Positions 1 through 12,451 of a DNA stretch of 64,000 nucleotides are shown here, in pieces. The position numbers and the translations under genes were made by a program. This DNA comes from Avena insularis (lineage: Eukaryota > Streptophyta > Magnoliopsida > Poales > Poaceae), in contig CM042688.1 of NCBI GenBank assembly GCA_023614405.1, positions 71,968,253-72,032,252 of the forward strand. The letters are read 5' to 3'. Within the stretch, counting starts at the first letter, position 1, and every line of letters starts with the position of its first letter. The notes beneath the pieces are model-generated. The model was not told the origin of the DNA. It ran no database searches and was given only the letters and a program-made list of their open reading frames with translations.

Positions 1-597
1 TATTAGGTTTCATCGTGTCTAAAGAGGCATAGAGGTGAACCGGGACAAAATCAAGGCTATACTCAATATTTCCAGGCCAACTCGCCTGAAGGATGTACAC
101 AGATTAACTGGTTGCATCGCTGCAGTCAGTCGATTTGTAAGCTGGCTTGGTGAAAGAGCCGCACCATTATACAAACTCCTGAAAAAGACCAAGGATTTTG
201 TTTGGACTGACGAAGCTGAAGCTGCACTACAAGATCTGAAGAGAGTACTCTCATCTGCTCCTATCCTTGCAGCGCCGGAACCTAATGAACCGATGTTGCT
301 CTACCTTGTTGCGACAAATAAGGTCGTTAGTATTGTCATGGTGGTGAAGAGACTAGAGGAAAATCAGGAACACCTGGTGCAGTGTCCGACCTACTTTGTC
401 AGCGAGGTCCTGACAGAATCAAAACAGCGGTATCCGCACTATCAAAAGTTGGCTTACGGTGTTTTTCTAGCATCTCGTAAGTTACGACACTACTTTCAGG
501 AGCATCCAATTACCGTGGTGAGCACAGCTCCCATGAGAGATATAATCAACAATAGTGACGCCACAGGACGCGTCGCCAAATGGGGCATAGAGCTTTC
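1..597 (+). pseudogene. Ty3/gypsy (Tat lineage) pol, reverse transcriptase end and start of RNase H, partial
   Basis: This is the C-terminal part of a gypsy reverse transcriptase followed by the RT-type RNase H, cut by the left window edge. The open frame from about position 35 shows the RT connection region (LTGCIAAVSRFVSWLGERAAP, given here only as a family signature, residues near 26-45) and then RNase H text ending in GRVAKWGIEL just before the inserted LTR at 598. The same frame resumes after 2228 beyond a 5-bp target duplication, so this and the segment 2229-4133 are one gene split by a later insertion. The Tat lineage is inferred from the RNase H/integrase style and from the antisense gene downstream. 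The polyprotein also has stops and frameshifts further on, so the copy is dead. Confidence 0.88.
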
Positions 598-2228
598 TGT
601 TGGGTCCACAGCATAGAAAACAAAAATTTTCCTACGATGAGAACTATACGCCAAGATCTATCTACTAGATACAGAGCAACGGGTGGACATACATCCATGG
701 AGAACTTACCCTTGAAGACAACGAGTTTTGTTAACGAGTAGGAACTCGTGGTTGATGTAGTCGTACGCTTGCCGATATCAAGATCGTGTGGAAGTCCGAG
801 CGCCGCAAATCAGCAGCGCATCCGTCCTCGCACACACGTTCAAGCCACCGGACAACCTCCACCTCCTCGCTCTAGCGAATCAGCGGAAGCAGTAACTCCT
901 TCCAGACGCAAGGCCACCGGGAACATGTATCTCGCTAATCTAAGACCATGAGGAAATATCTAGAGGAGGAGAGAGATCCTTCACGAGGAGGTGTAGTTTG
1001 TGAGAGGGGAGAGGGGAGATTTATAGGAGGAGGAGACCCTCCTCCCATAGCCGGCATGAGGGGGACTCCTCCCCTCCTTCATTCATGTGGTGAACCTCCA
1101 CTCACATAAACATGGCCTCCACCCAAAATCCCACTCACATGTATTTAATTTCCACCAAATTAAATGCAACTCTCAATTAATAAAACTCTTTTATTTATTT
1201 TATTCAGAATTTTGTTAATTACTTTAATTAACAAACATTCACATAAAACCCCTTGCACCATTTCAATATCACATGCAGAACCACTTTCTGCAATTTCACC
1301 CGAAACAATTCCGGTTTCTATCGAAACAATTCCTGCGCTTTGCAAACCTTTTGTCTGGAACATATGTGCTCCTAAATGGTGTCTGGCAACCCTTAAGTGT
1401 GTCACCCTATGGTTCGCGAATAATGCAGACATGATTGAGACTCCTCTCAAATCAATAATCAGAAGCGGGACCTGGAGATCCATACTGACTCCTACACATT
1501 CAACGATGACTTCTGTGATCGTGAGAACCTTTAACGTCAGCAATTTAATCCCTTTGTCTCATGATATAATACATGTCCGAGATTCGATCATCGGTATCCA
1601 AATACCTAGTTTGATCTCGTTACCGACATGCACTCTTTTATCGTTCCCGTGATATAACATTCTAGTGATCACATCACTTGCTTGCAAGCTATCTTAATGT
1701 GATATCACCGAGAGGGCCCAGAGTATATCTATCCGTCATCGGGATTGACAAATTCCACTCTTGATCCATGAGCCTCAACATAACACCTTCATAGCACTGA
1801 ACCCACCTTTATGGTCACCTCATACGGTGTGACGTTTGATGTTATCAAGATACTCTTCCGGTGTTAGCAATTAACATGATCTCATGGTCTAAGGACTAAG
1901 ACTACTTTGTATGATGTTATAGCAATATAAACATAATGACTTGATCGTAATGCTATACTTCGGATGAATGTTCATCACATCATTTTACAAATGTTGTGAC
2001 CTTGTTATTAACAACATCCAATGTCCATGATCAGGAAACCTTGATCATCTTGTTAATCAACAAGCTAGTCTATAAGAGAGGCATAACTAGGAACCCTTTT
2101 GTCTATTAAACACACATGTATCAATGTTTCCTATCAATACAATTATAGCATGCAAAATAAACATCTATCATATACAAGGAATACATAATAACAACTTTAT
2201 TATTGCCTCTCAGGGCACATTTCCTTCA
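598..2228 (-). mobile_element. Solo LTR, BARE/WIS/Angela-type copia
   Basis: A 1631-bp LTR with TG...CA ends, inserted in the gypsy RNase H region. On the minus strand it begins TGAAGGAAATGTGCCC and continues with GAGGCAATAATAAA, the recognisable start of BARE/WIS/Angela LTRs; it ends GGACCCAACA. It is flanked by a perfect 5-bp target duplication, CTTTC at 593-597 and at 2229-2233. No internal region, primer-binding site or second LTR is present, so it is a solo LTR, presumably left by recombination between the two LTRs of a full element. It shares the stretch ACTTACCCTTGAAGAC with the LTR at 56937-58686. Confidence 0.93.
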
Positions 2229-4133
2229 CTTTCAGCTTTCGATATTGAGTATAAACCTCGGACAACAATCAAATCTTAGATCCTTGCTGACTTTGTCGCT
2301 GATTGGACAAAGACTAAGGAGAACATGATCCTCCCTGAGTCGGAATATTGGACCGTCTTTTTTGATGGGTCTAAGGCTCGAGGGGGCTCGGGGGCTGGCG
2401 TGGTGCTCAAATCACCCCAAGGAGATAAACTTTTATACGTGTTGCAGATCCACTTCACAGCGACAAACAATATTGTCGAGTATGAAGCACTGCTGCATGG
2501 AATCCAGATTGCTAAGGATATTGGCATCCGACATTTGATGTGTTACAGAGATTCGGATCTTGTTGCTCAGCAAGTGTCAGATATTTGTAATGCAAATAAA
2601 CACATGGCAGCATATAAAGCTGTCGTGGATGATCTATCTGAATCATTCAAAGGGTTTGCAGTTCAACACATCCCTCGAGCAGAAAATGAGGAAGCAGATG
2701 CACTATCTCGGATAGGTTCTGCACAGAAAGAGGTCCCGGATGGCGCTTTTTTAGAGCACCTCAAAGTTCCCTCAATAAAGGGAGTAGATGAGGAATATCC
2801 GACCAAATCCGACTCACCTTTGAGCAGTTCTGGCTGTAATTCCAAGCTGGACTCAACCCTACCTCGATTATTTGGTAGATGGCAAATTACCCGAAGACGA
2901 GGTGCTGAGCCGGCAGATTATCCGACGAGCAAAAGCTTATACTATTGTTAAAGGTGAGCTACATAAACGGAGTATTTCTGGGGGTTTTCAGCGTTGTGTA
3001 TCTCCGGAAGAAGGAGTGGAAATCTTAAGAGAAATCCACGAAGGCGAGTGTGGTCACCACGCTGCAGCCAAATCTTTAGTGGAAAAAGCTTTTAGACACG
3101 GATTTTTCTGGCATACAGCTCAGGCAGATGCCGAACGATTAGTCAAGACGTGCAAAGGCTACCAAAAGTACGCCAAGCAAGCTCATATTCTGGCTGATCG
3201 GCTGCGAATAATACCTATAACATGGCCCTTTGCGGTCTAGGGGCTTGATATGGTAGGACCATTTAAACGAGCTCCAAGTGGATTTACTCACCTCCTAGTG
3301 ATGGTGGATAAATTCACCAAATGGATTGAGGCTAAACCTGTCACTAGTTGTGATGGAGCAGCAGCCAAAAGATTTGTCGAGGATGTTATAATTCGGTATG
3401 GTTATCGCATAGCATTATCATGGACAACGGGAGTAACTTCTCTATGGGAGAATTGGCTGAATTCTGCAACGAGCAAAATATCCGGCTTGACATTGCATCA
3501 GTCGCACATCCACAGGCTAACGGACAAGTCGAAAAAGCAAGTGGTTTAATCCTACAAGGGCTAAAACCGAGACTCGAAGCACCACTACGACGTGCTGCGG
3601 GGGCTTGGGCAGAGGAACTACCCTCTGTAATTTGGAGTTTACGAACAACTCCAAATAGGTCAACAGGATACACACCTTTCTTCTTGGTCTATGGCGCAGA
3701 AGCAGTTCTTCCTAGTGATTTGATTCATACTTCTCCTAGAGTGGCCGCGTATATCAAAGAGGATGCCGAGATTTCTCGACAAAATGATCTCGACTTAGTC
3801 GAAGAAGTTCGTGTCGTTGCTGAAATGAGATCTATAGCCTATCAGCAGAAGTTACGCAAGTATCATAGCCAGAGAGTCCGAAATAGATCTTTCAATAAAG
3901 GTGATTTGGTTCTCCGGCTTGTGCAACAAAGAAAGCACAGACTTTCCCCAGTATGGGAAGGGCCCTTTTTAGTTAGTCGAGTATTGCACAATGGATCGTA
4001 CTACTTAACTGACATGAGGCTAGTCAAAGAAACACCTGCTACTAAGAAGAGAAAGAGATCTAGAGGCAGTACAAATCCGGATGAGTTAGACAGACCGTGG
4101 AATATTGCTCAGCTACGTCCATTTTATTCTTAG
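2229..4133 (+). pseudogene. Ty3/gypsy (Tat lineage) pol, RNase H and integrase, decayed
   Basis: This continues the interrupted gypsy polyprotein. An RNase H domain lies at about 2325-2760, with the acidic residues expected at FFDGS, VEYEAL and YRDSDL. An H2C2-type zinc-binding segment follows at about 3050-3200 (GHHAA...CKGYQKY; the usual second CxxC pattern looks degraded). The integrase core starts with DMVGPF at 3247, and the last catalytic Glu lies in NGQVEKA near 3520. The C-terminal region ends at 4133 with RPFYS. Breaks seen: an in-frame stop at 2277-2279, a frame change near 2870-2950, a stop (TAG) at 3238-3240 just before GLDMVGPF, and a frame change near 3410. It is therefore a pseudogene. 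The first catalytic residues remain readable but the protein cannot be made intact. Confidence 0.88.
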
Positions 4134-4740
4134 TTTATCCTTCTTTGTAATCATACATATGTACAAGTTTTTTCTGAGAAGTTTTTACCATCTTATTTCC
4201 AAATGATCATGTCATAGTCGAAAATCCCAGAGTGCTTGAAAGTACTTTATGCTCATGTTCGTTCTGGTCTAGATTTCCGATTCTAAAATTGCTACCTTCG
4301 GGTATAACTCTAAAATTTCTAGTCTTTACTTTGGTTATTTGTCTGATTGCTGGATGCAGGCATTTTCCGAGTAGTGAATTGTTGGTACTGGAAGCCGGCT
4401 TTGTTTCCGAGTTTAAACTGGTTTAGCAAATGAGCTCCGTTGCTCAGCAAAACTTCCAGCGGAAGGTTTAGCCGGCTCACGAAAGGGACGAGGCGGAAAG
4501 CCAGATAAACGATAAGTATAGATGAAAAAAATACAAGTGCTTGTGTAAACATTTCAGGCACAGAAAATTTAAAGCCAAAAGTGCTGAATAGATCAAAAGC
4601 TTAGCACTAGCAAAGTTAAAGTACTGCATATTTACAAACGCATCATGTTTCTCCGGAATAATACAAAAATTTCTGATCTATGATGCAGGAGGAGATGAAG
4701 GAGTTGCTGGCTCGCTGGTTACGCTGCCTTGGTATCGTTC
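4134..4740. other. Spacer between gypsy pol and the antisense gene
   Basis: About 600 bp of gypsy-element interior with no coding signal that I can support. It separates the 3' end of pol (plus strand) from the 3' end of the antisense accessory gene (minus strand), so the two genes converge here. Confidence 0.6.
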
Positions 4741-7700
4741 CTAGATGTCCGCATCCGAGTTGGTGCGTTCCTCGTCGGAAACTTCTGCAGATTCTTCTGG
4801 AGGAGGAGGTGGAGTATCCACGTGGGTGAAGAAAGGGGTCTCGTAGCTGGTCAGGTCAGCCACGTGACACCCATATCCGGCGCAGGAGTGCATGATGGCT
4901 TGAAGGTCCTGCTCCTGGTCGTCTTCATCTACTTTGCAGTACCCTCTGGTCACTTGCCATATCTCCATGTTTCCATGGTGGCTCATGGCCATAGTAAGAG
5001 CGTTATGTGCCGCAGTCCGCACATAGGACATGTTCCAGTCCCGAACAAGTTGCGGCATCTCCTTTGCCTTATCCCGCACCTGAAAATCCGACATGATGTG
5101 CATGTCCAGAATCTTGAGAGCTTCGCCGATGTCCTCAAGGGATTGGCGGAAGTCATGAAGCAGGTCACCGACTTGGGTAAGCCGATGGGTGCGGGGCTCG
5201 GTGGAAGAAGAGTTCGTCAAGTTTAGAGGACCTATATACAAAACAAGTTAAGAAAAATCCGACATTGAAGGAAGTCGAAGAAAAAGATAAGTCAGACAGA
5301 TGGAACGTACCGAAAATGACGTCGTCAATTTTGGTCTTCTCCTCCCAGAGACTCTGGAGTTCAGCCCGGAGCGCTTGGGAAAGGTCCCTCTCTCTGCTAA
5401 GCTCATTCTTGAGGTCCGAGATTATTTTATCTTGAGCAGCGATCTTGCGATCACGCTCTTCAGTAGCCATGGAGGAGGATTCAAGGACTTGAGCTATACT
5501 CTTTTCATGATTTGCCTTGAGCTGGTCCAGCTCTTGGCAAAGCTCCTTGTTCTCCACCACCAAGGTCTTGAGGTTCTCGGCCTCTTCAATCATGGCGCAA
5601 GATTGTTTCACCAGCGCTGTAAGTCAAAAAGAACAACAATTCAGAAAAAATCGACATTGAAAATAACAAAGACAAGGTTTGAGTCTCGGAATGTTTACCT
5701 TCGGCCTCATCCTTGGCAACTTTAAGTTCAGCATTTTTAAGCCGGAGAGCTTTGATCTCTCTCCGCTTATCGCAGACATTTCTCAGTAAATCCTGGTTAT
5801 AGGAACATACTTTCTGTAAGTCAGAATACCCAAAGTCAGAAAGCTACTTAAGACTCGGGCTAATATTTTTGCTAATATCAGCACGAGCCTTGGGGGCTAC
5901 ACTAGTTCATTCTTTGGCATCCTAATGAAGCATAAACCCGGATTATATATCCTACTTCATGCTTGGGGGCTAGAGGATATGATATAAAATAATAGAAAAA
6001 ACAGGAGTTGGAATTCCGACTTACATACTGTTCGTGGGTGAGTTTATCCAAACCCGTGTTCACTTCAGCGGCCACCTTTTCGGCGAGAGTCAGAGGAATC
6101 ACTGGGGCTGTTGGGAGCTCACCAGTCCTAATCCTCTCGTCGCGAAGGCGCACCTGGGCGAGAAGGTCAGAGAACTTGACGTCCTCTGCTTCTTGCGCTT
6201 CTTCTTCGGGAGATAAAGTACTTTTCTCCAGGCATTGCCTGGCGAGCCACTAGATTTCTTCAGCAGATTTCCGAGACAGACCAAACTTGGCAAATCTTGG
6301 ATTGCTGATAAGGTTTTCGGTGAAGGTTTCTGCCGAGGGATCATTACCCAAAGAGGGTTCACCCTTATCTAGATCTGACTCACCCATGGTGACGTCAGTG
6401 CGCGGTTCAAGGATCGCGGGCTCTGTTGAAGGAGCCGGATCTTCTGCAACAACTGGGGAAGGAATGGTCGCTGGGGTTGCAGAAGGTTGAGGGGCAGGAG
6501 TCGGAGGAGCCACGGCGGGGGAAGCTATGGTGAGCTTCGTCTGTCGCAAGGGCTTTGAAGAAGTTCCCTTCCCCTTGCCCGTGATGAGCAGTTTTGCTCT
6601 GAGAATGTAGTAAATTCGGAAACGTTACATCTTGGAAAGAAATTTGAGTAAAGTACAAAGGCGGAAGTTGTGACTGAAAGTTACCTCTTCACGACAGGCA
6701 CCTCCTTTGTGCCAACAATCAGACTTTGCGCTTCTTGAGCGCAAGGTCCGGCAATGGGACCACCTCTGTCTCCTGAGAAAACTCAGGAGGATATCCTTCG
6801 AGCGGAGCAAGTTCCAACTCGGGGAGGTCGGCAAGCTGAAAATAAGAAAACATATTAGTATTGCAGTATAACTCGAAGATTGAAACACATAAAAAAGTGT
6901 ACTGATGGAAGCTTACCAGCACTACGGGGTTTTCCACCGTATGCATATCCAGAGAAACCTCCGGGATTCTCCTCTCGATCCGCTCCCGGATCAACCACTT
7001 GATTTGGCTTATGTAGCCTTGAGTGGTGTAGGATTTGGGGCTGATGCGGAGGGAGTCTTTCTTGGATGACGTGATGGAGTGCATCAGTCGATCCCTGTGG
7101 TACTGAAGGGGCTGGATCCGGCGTGAGACCCAGCATTGGACCAAGTCGGATCCCTTCAGTCCTTTGTGTTTGATCAAGTATTCGATCCGTCTTTTAGCGA
7201 GGATTAGATCGTCGGTGAGAGCCGGAGCAGCCTTGTCCCAAGAAGGTTGGGCCATGGCAGCTCCGTCAACAAAAGCCGGCAAAGTAGTGGCTTTGCCGGG
7301 AGCCGGAATATCCCTATGATAGAAAAACGTGGCTGGCCATTGTTTGACCGAGTCACTAGCTAGAATTTTGGGATACGCGCGCTCGCGTCTAAGAGAAAAA
7401 CTAATAGTGCCGGTGATGTAAGGAACACCGGCGGTAATGGAGTTTCTCCGTACATGAAAATAGTACCAGAAAAGAGTCAAACTTGGCATAATGCCGAGAA
7501 AGCCCTCACACAACGAAGCGTACGTGCTCATCTCTAAGAGAGAATTGGGAGGAAGATGATGGAGTTGAACTCCGTAATGATCAATCACCTCGGAGAAGAA
7601 CTCCGAGGGAGGAAACGACAAACCTCCAGCCGGCGGCCGGCGAAGTGGACCCACTCGCTGGTTGGGACGGTTTCCTCGAAGCCGCACTTGAAGCGCAAGA

Positions 7701-7846
7701 AGCCCCTCCTTCTCCACGTTCTTGAGGCCCTCCTCGTTGAGCGCATAGGGAATCCAGATCCCGCGAAAGCTCTCTTTCTCTGCCACCACTTCTGCCGTCG
7801 CCACCGCCGCCGCTGCCGCCAAGCCGGAGGAAGAAGATGAAGTCAT
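4741..7846 (-). pseudogene. Antisense multi-exon accessory gene of the Tat-lineage element (putative gypsy-type transposon domain)
   Basis: This minus-strand gene lies inside the gypsy element, downstream of pol. The first exon (7846 to about 6917) opens with a Ser/Ala-rich N terminus and then a domain typical of plant 'putative gypsy type transposon' proteins (Pfam PF04195 from memory), with MSTYASLCEGFLGIMPSL near residues 105-122. A canonical intron (GTAAGC ... TATTTTCAG) covers about 6912-6837. Later coding segments are Pro/Ala/Glu-rich (about 6250-6600), a predicted coiled coil (about 5300-5611, many Glu/Lys/Gln heptads), and an acidic C-terminal exon ending at 4741. An in-frame stop near 6250 and uncertain exon joins suggest decay. 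Grass Tat elements (for example RIRE2 and Grande types) are known to carry antisense ORFs of unknown function in this position. The exon structure is my inference. Confidence 0.7.
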
Positions 7847-8411
7847 TTCTCCGGCGAGCAGTTGACCTAAAAGGGGCGGCGCTGGGAGTTCTGTGGGGGA
7901 GGAACGGGGGAGCTCTGTGCCCGCAGGGAGGTTAGGAGGAGAGGAAAAGGCAAAGGACTGATGGAAGGAGAGGAGAAAATCCTAACCCCTTATATCCACC
8001 TAACTGCGCCAAGATTCGTGCAAATGCTACAGTGTAACCGCCACGCGTCGTGGAAGGAACTGGGAAGGACCCACGCGATGATTACGTCGTCTCGATCTCC
8101 ACGCACGCATTGAAATGGTGCCTCGGTTCCCCGAACCACGGACCCACCAATGGTCGTGCTGACGGAATGCATGTCATATGACGTGACTTGACCATGACTT
8201 GTGTCAGGTGGCGTTAGGAACCAAGTTCCGGCTTAGTTTGAAATCAAGCTGGAAAATCCGAGTAACCTGTTGATAGGTCCGACTTATTTTTAAGACCCGG
8301 ATCATATTTTTTGTTGTGAAGTTTCAGGAACCCTTCAAGATTCTGCAAGCCGAAGATCAAGCTAGACGATGATAAATCCGACTTTGGATCTTGGAGGCCT
8401 CTGGGGGCTGC
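7847..8411 (+). other. 3' untranslated region of the gypsy element, with polypurine tract
   Basis: Non-coding interior between the start of the antisense gene and the 3' LTR. It should contain the promoter of the antisense gene (minus strand). It ends in CCTCTGGGGGCTGC, whose purine-rich run just before TGTTGGGG is the likely polypurine tract priming plus-strand DNA synthesis. Confidence 0.55.
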
Positions 8412-8934
8412 TGTTGGGGATATACTTTCCGGATATCCTCACAGTTCCTCACTGAGCAGGGTGGCCCACTTCGGGTTAGAGCTTTGCTTCACGGGTGGCC
8501 CAGTCAGGGAGAAAGACGGAGTCCAATCCGGCTACGGGAAGGCTCAGAAGACTTACCGACTTAGGCCCATAATGTTACTTGTAGTTCAAGATGTACTCTG
8601 TAACCAACTCTTAGTCGTAGCCGGATAGATCTCTCCTGTAAACCCTAGGCCGGATATCTATATAAGCCGTCCTAGGGAGAGCCTTTAGGGCAGCACTCTA
8701 AACACCTCAATAGTCTACAATCTCAACTCGCACAGGCAAAACCCTTGTAACCCATATTCCGGCTCTGCCGTATTACTGGATTGCTAGTAGGAGTAGGATC
8801 CGTCCAAAGCCGGCGGATTCGAACCTGGGTAAACTTGTGTGCTCATTGTCCCGGAATACCGTACGTCTCACACCCCTCTCTTCCGCACGCCTCGAGGACC
8901 CCCTCATGGCGTACTTGTCCTCAATCCGACGACA
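8412..8934 (+). mobile_element. 3' LTR of the Tat-lineage gypsy element
   Basis: A segment of about 523 bp that starts TGTTGGGGATATACTTTCC after a polypurine tract and ends CCGACGACA. It contains a TATA-like box (CTATATAAG, 8659-8667) followed by the CTCTAAACACCTCAATAG region and then TTGTAACCC, consistent with U3-R-U5 order on the plus strand. The sequence directly after it belongs to a copia gag, so this marks the right border of the gypsy element. The 5' LTR lies outside the window, so the target duplication (predicted CCAAT at 8935-8939) cannot be tested here. Confidence 0.8.
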
Positions 8935-9720
8935 CCAATTAGGTACTCAACAGAGAGCTCATGCCTCTGATGTTTCAGAGAAGTGGCAAAATTCCTCCAT
9001 GAAGGGGGAAGCTTAGCGACAATGCATCCCGCGACAAACTTGTCCGGAAGCACACACTTGAGGAGTTCGAGTTCCTTTGCCATGATTTGTAGCTCATGAG
9101 CCTGTTCTACTACAGATCGGTTTTCAACCATCTTGTAGTCATTGAACTGCTCCATAGCATACAGTTCACCACCGGCATCGGCAGCACCGAACTTAGCGTC
9201 CAGCGCATCCCACAGTTCCTTGGCATCACGGATATGCAAATATGCATTAACCAACTTGTCTCCAAGCACACTGAGTACAGAGCCCACAAAAAGTACAGTG
9301 GCCTCCCTGTACGCTCTCTCTTCCTCGAGAGTAAGCGGACCTCTGGGAGTGCCAGCTGCAATTTTTTCTATGCCCATTGCAGTGAGCCACAACAGGATTT
9401 TCCCTTGCCATCTCTTAAAATTAGCACCCATAAAAGGGCTCGGTTTCAGCGAAGCAGCAAAGGCAGATGACGAAAATTGCCTAAATAAATAAGGTTTTTG
9501 GATTGTTGGAGTATTAGGCAATTTTCCCACGAGATTAATTACCGAAATCAACATTATGTAAGCACTAGCAGATCTAAACACATGCAGCCAAACAACCACA
9601 TCTAGTAGATCTGAAAATCTAGTCAGAACTAGTGCATACATAGAAAAGAATAACACGTACAGGTTGACCAGGAAGGTCGTCACCGCAGCAGCACCTTAGT
9701 CCTTGTTGATGTCGCCCATG
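8935..9720 (-). pseudogene. Copia gag (UBN2-like), truncated by the gypsy insertion
   Basis: Minus-strand gag of a Ty1/copia element. The region 9500-8935 encodes a UBN2-type capsid domain, with FKRWQGKILLWLTAMG, AKELWDALDAKFG and ELELLKCVLPDKFVAG visible. A first exon seems to start at the ATG at 9719 (MGDINKD, followed directly by a stop), and a possible intron ends at TTTATTTAG just before the UBN2 domain, so splicing may bypass the stop. Copia gag genes of grasses often carry such an early intron. The frame runs straight into the gypsy LTR at 8934, so the rest of the element (pol, 3' LTR) should lie left of the window. Confidence 0.75.
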
Positions 9721-9733
9721 GTGCTGATGAGGT

Positions 9734-10347
9734 TGTCGGTTACTGAAGAAGAACACACGAACGGAGGCGAGCAGTCGCGCCAAGACGCTCCCCAAAAACC
9801 TTATCGCCCGTCTCCCGGTGCAGGATCTCAACGGACGGGGTTTCGGAGGCCTGCTCTCCCGGACAGTAGTACACGCAGCTGCCGGGATAGGGAAGCCTAG
9901 AGAGCAACGCAACAAGAGGAACATACAGCAAGAGAGAGACCGAGAGAAGAACTGGATCCGTCTAGATCTGTCTGTCTCTCTCTCTATAAAGCCTAGGAGG
10001 TGAGCCGACCAAGTCGCCACGCGTTGGAATACAAAGACACGCGTCAAACATGCACAAGAATTTCTAACTCGAACTCGATTTACGAAACGCGACGCGCGTG
10101 CGAGCGAGGCGAGGCGGGCGGCGAAGGAGGAGGAGTGCGCTTGGACTCCTTCTCTTCTCACTCACTTAGTGGAAGTGAAACAGCTCACCTTATAAGCTGA
10201 TCCAACTCTCTCCCAACTAGCAATATGTGACTAAACTTTGTCTCCCACAGAGCTCCCAAGCTGCCATAGTAGATGGGCCTTGAGATTTCAGGATTTATTA
10301 GACTAGATGGGCTGCCTACATGGGCTGTAACCCATATAAATCTAACA
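9734..10347 (-). mobile_element. 5' LTR of the truncated copia element
   Basis: On the minus strand this segment starts TGTTAGATTTATATGGG and ends CAGTAACCGACA, followed by ACCTCATCAGCACC, a degenerate version of the initiator-Met tRNA primer-binding site, and then the gag ATG. A TATA-like CTTATAAGG lies at about 10185-10195 on the minus strand. The length (about 614 bp) and position directly ahead of gag support a 5' LTR. The partner LTR is outside the window, so the exact ends are inferred. Confidence 0.65.
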
Positions 10348-12451
10348 ATTCTTTGATTCCTTGATGCCGAATTGCCGACCATGACCAATTTGTATGTGTG
10401 TGAATCCATCTACTCCGTAACATAGTTGAGAGTTCAAAAGTCGAAACTACTAGCGCTAGATTTCTCGATGTCCAAATTGCCGTCCTAGGGTCCGGAACCC
10501 CAAGGCCAACACCGTGGGGTCCCTGGACATCTTCACCAAGGTCAGCAAGTTCGATATGAGATTTCAGGAGATGGAGGGTAATGAAATCCTACCTATCGAA
10601 CAACGACCTAATGCAATCCGTCAGCTCAATCGGACGACTATCGACCAGGGGATTGGTGCCTGGGATCCCTCGGGGATGGTTAGCACGCGCCTTTCCCTTA
10701 TGTGCAGATCTGTTATTGCAAGAAGGTGGTCCAAATCACTTTCATGCAAGGCCTAGAGGCATGAGGTATCGTGCTGGCAAGACAACACAGTCGGCTCGGA
10801 CCCCACCACGGGTCATCGCTGCCCCCGGTCGCAATACAAGATTGGCATCCATTCATCAATCAAAATTTTGAAGGCGGGGTGAGGAAGCAGGAGTGCCACC
10901 ACGACGAGCACACAAAATGCCATTGTTGGGCATGCTCCACCGCAGCTGACTTGGGGAACTACTCAGGTCTCTTTCACCTGGCAGATCTCCCAACAAATAT
11001 CGTCTCTTAGTCTCCACGCATATTAATATTGCTCTCACCTATTTCATCTTGTTTGGTTTAATCAAAACCTTTTTTATTGGGCTTAATAAATACCTTATTG
11101 CTGATGAATCATGCATGTCAGATGTCATTTCAGTTACTAGGGACAAGAGGTCAAGAAGAAATGGTGCCGACAAAATAAAGCATGAAGTCCAAGGTAGGCG
11201 AGAACTTAATATTTTTGGGTATACAAACAACGTATAGGGTTGTGTCTCTTGTCCGAGTTATTCTTCTAGGTGTGTGCTTTCATATCGTATAGGGTCCAGG
11301 CACCTACCCATCACATTGGCTAATCTTGATTTAAACAATGCTCTTACCCATTTTTGAATATTTGTGATCTTTTGTATTCTGGTTCGTCTTTGCGATTTTG
11401 CTCAAAGGAAAGATAAAATAAACGCTATTTTAGTCCTCGGTCACGCTTCAATTGATGGATTCATGATTTTTCTCTTTTGCTTGATTTTCTACTGTGGTGA
11501 ATTGTATGGTTCTAGTGTGATCTATCAAAATAGGTTTCGATTCATAATTTGTCAGACAAGTATGTTGTAGTATCGCTTGTGTATCCATGCATGAGTTGTA
11601 TACTAAGATAGAACATATTGTCTTCTAATTATGCATCTTAGTCCCCGTTATTACTTCTCACTTATTCCTGGTATGTTAAACAGGAGGGACTAGCACAACT
11701 TAAGTGAAGGAGTTGCTCACTGAAGCAACGGAGGAGCAGTCCAGAACATGGCATCTACAAAACTTATGCATATCCTTTTGAACATTCCCATCAGTGTGCT
11801 AACCTGAAAGGCAATGAGCAACTCTTGCAATGAACATCCACTGCCAACGTAGTGTACAAGCTTGCACATGTAATTCAATGCCTAGGTGAATGAGGCCTTG
11901 AAAAAGAATTGAAAGACCTAGAACGGGAGCATCACTTGCACTCAAAAGGGAAGCTCCTTTCGCGCACCTTGAAGTTGTGTCTTACTTCTCCACACATAGA
12001 TGTAGTCTAATAAATTTTAGTTATGCTTTCTGCGCCGCACCCCTCTTCTCACACTCATGTTGGTTGTCGGCAACACGGGCACAATGTGTTTATTGGTCCA
12101 ACTAGGAGGCGGTGGCAGAGGTTTCAAAGAAAAAAAAGGAGGCGGTGGCAGAGGAATAGGATGGTGAGGCTCCATGCGGGTAAATGCATGCTCCTCACGG
12201 AGGGGCTGCCGACTTCTAGATCGGTACACGGCATAACCGACCATAGAGCTAACTTCACACAAAATTGATGGCAGGGATTAGTTTTAGCATAGTTGCTCGC
12301 CGTGTTGGATTGTTTACTTTGTCCTCTCCGTAACACGTACGGGCATTTAGCTAGTACTATTGTGTAAATAAGGTGATAACATACACTTCTACGAGACATA
12401 TCATTTTAAATCATCCACCTCATTCTCATGTTTCTTAATTTTTTCTATTTA
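10348..12451. other. Unassigned intergenic DNA upstream of the GTPase gene
   Basis: About 2.1 kb with no gene I can support. The small open frame at 10514-10756 has no recognised motif, and the other frames here are short and lack codon structure. Some of it may be degraded transposon sequence. Confidence 0.5.

Noticed and set aside
4729..5226. Plus-strand ORF opposite the antisense accessory gene
   Set aside because: It mirrors the acidic C-terminal exon on the minus strand, which has the better composition and continues the coiled-coil exons.
10514..10756. Small gene upstream of the GTPase gene
   Set aside because: Short frame without motif, splice context or regulatory signals; could be degraded transposon sequence.
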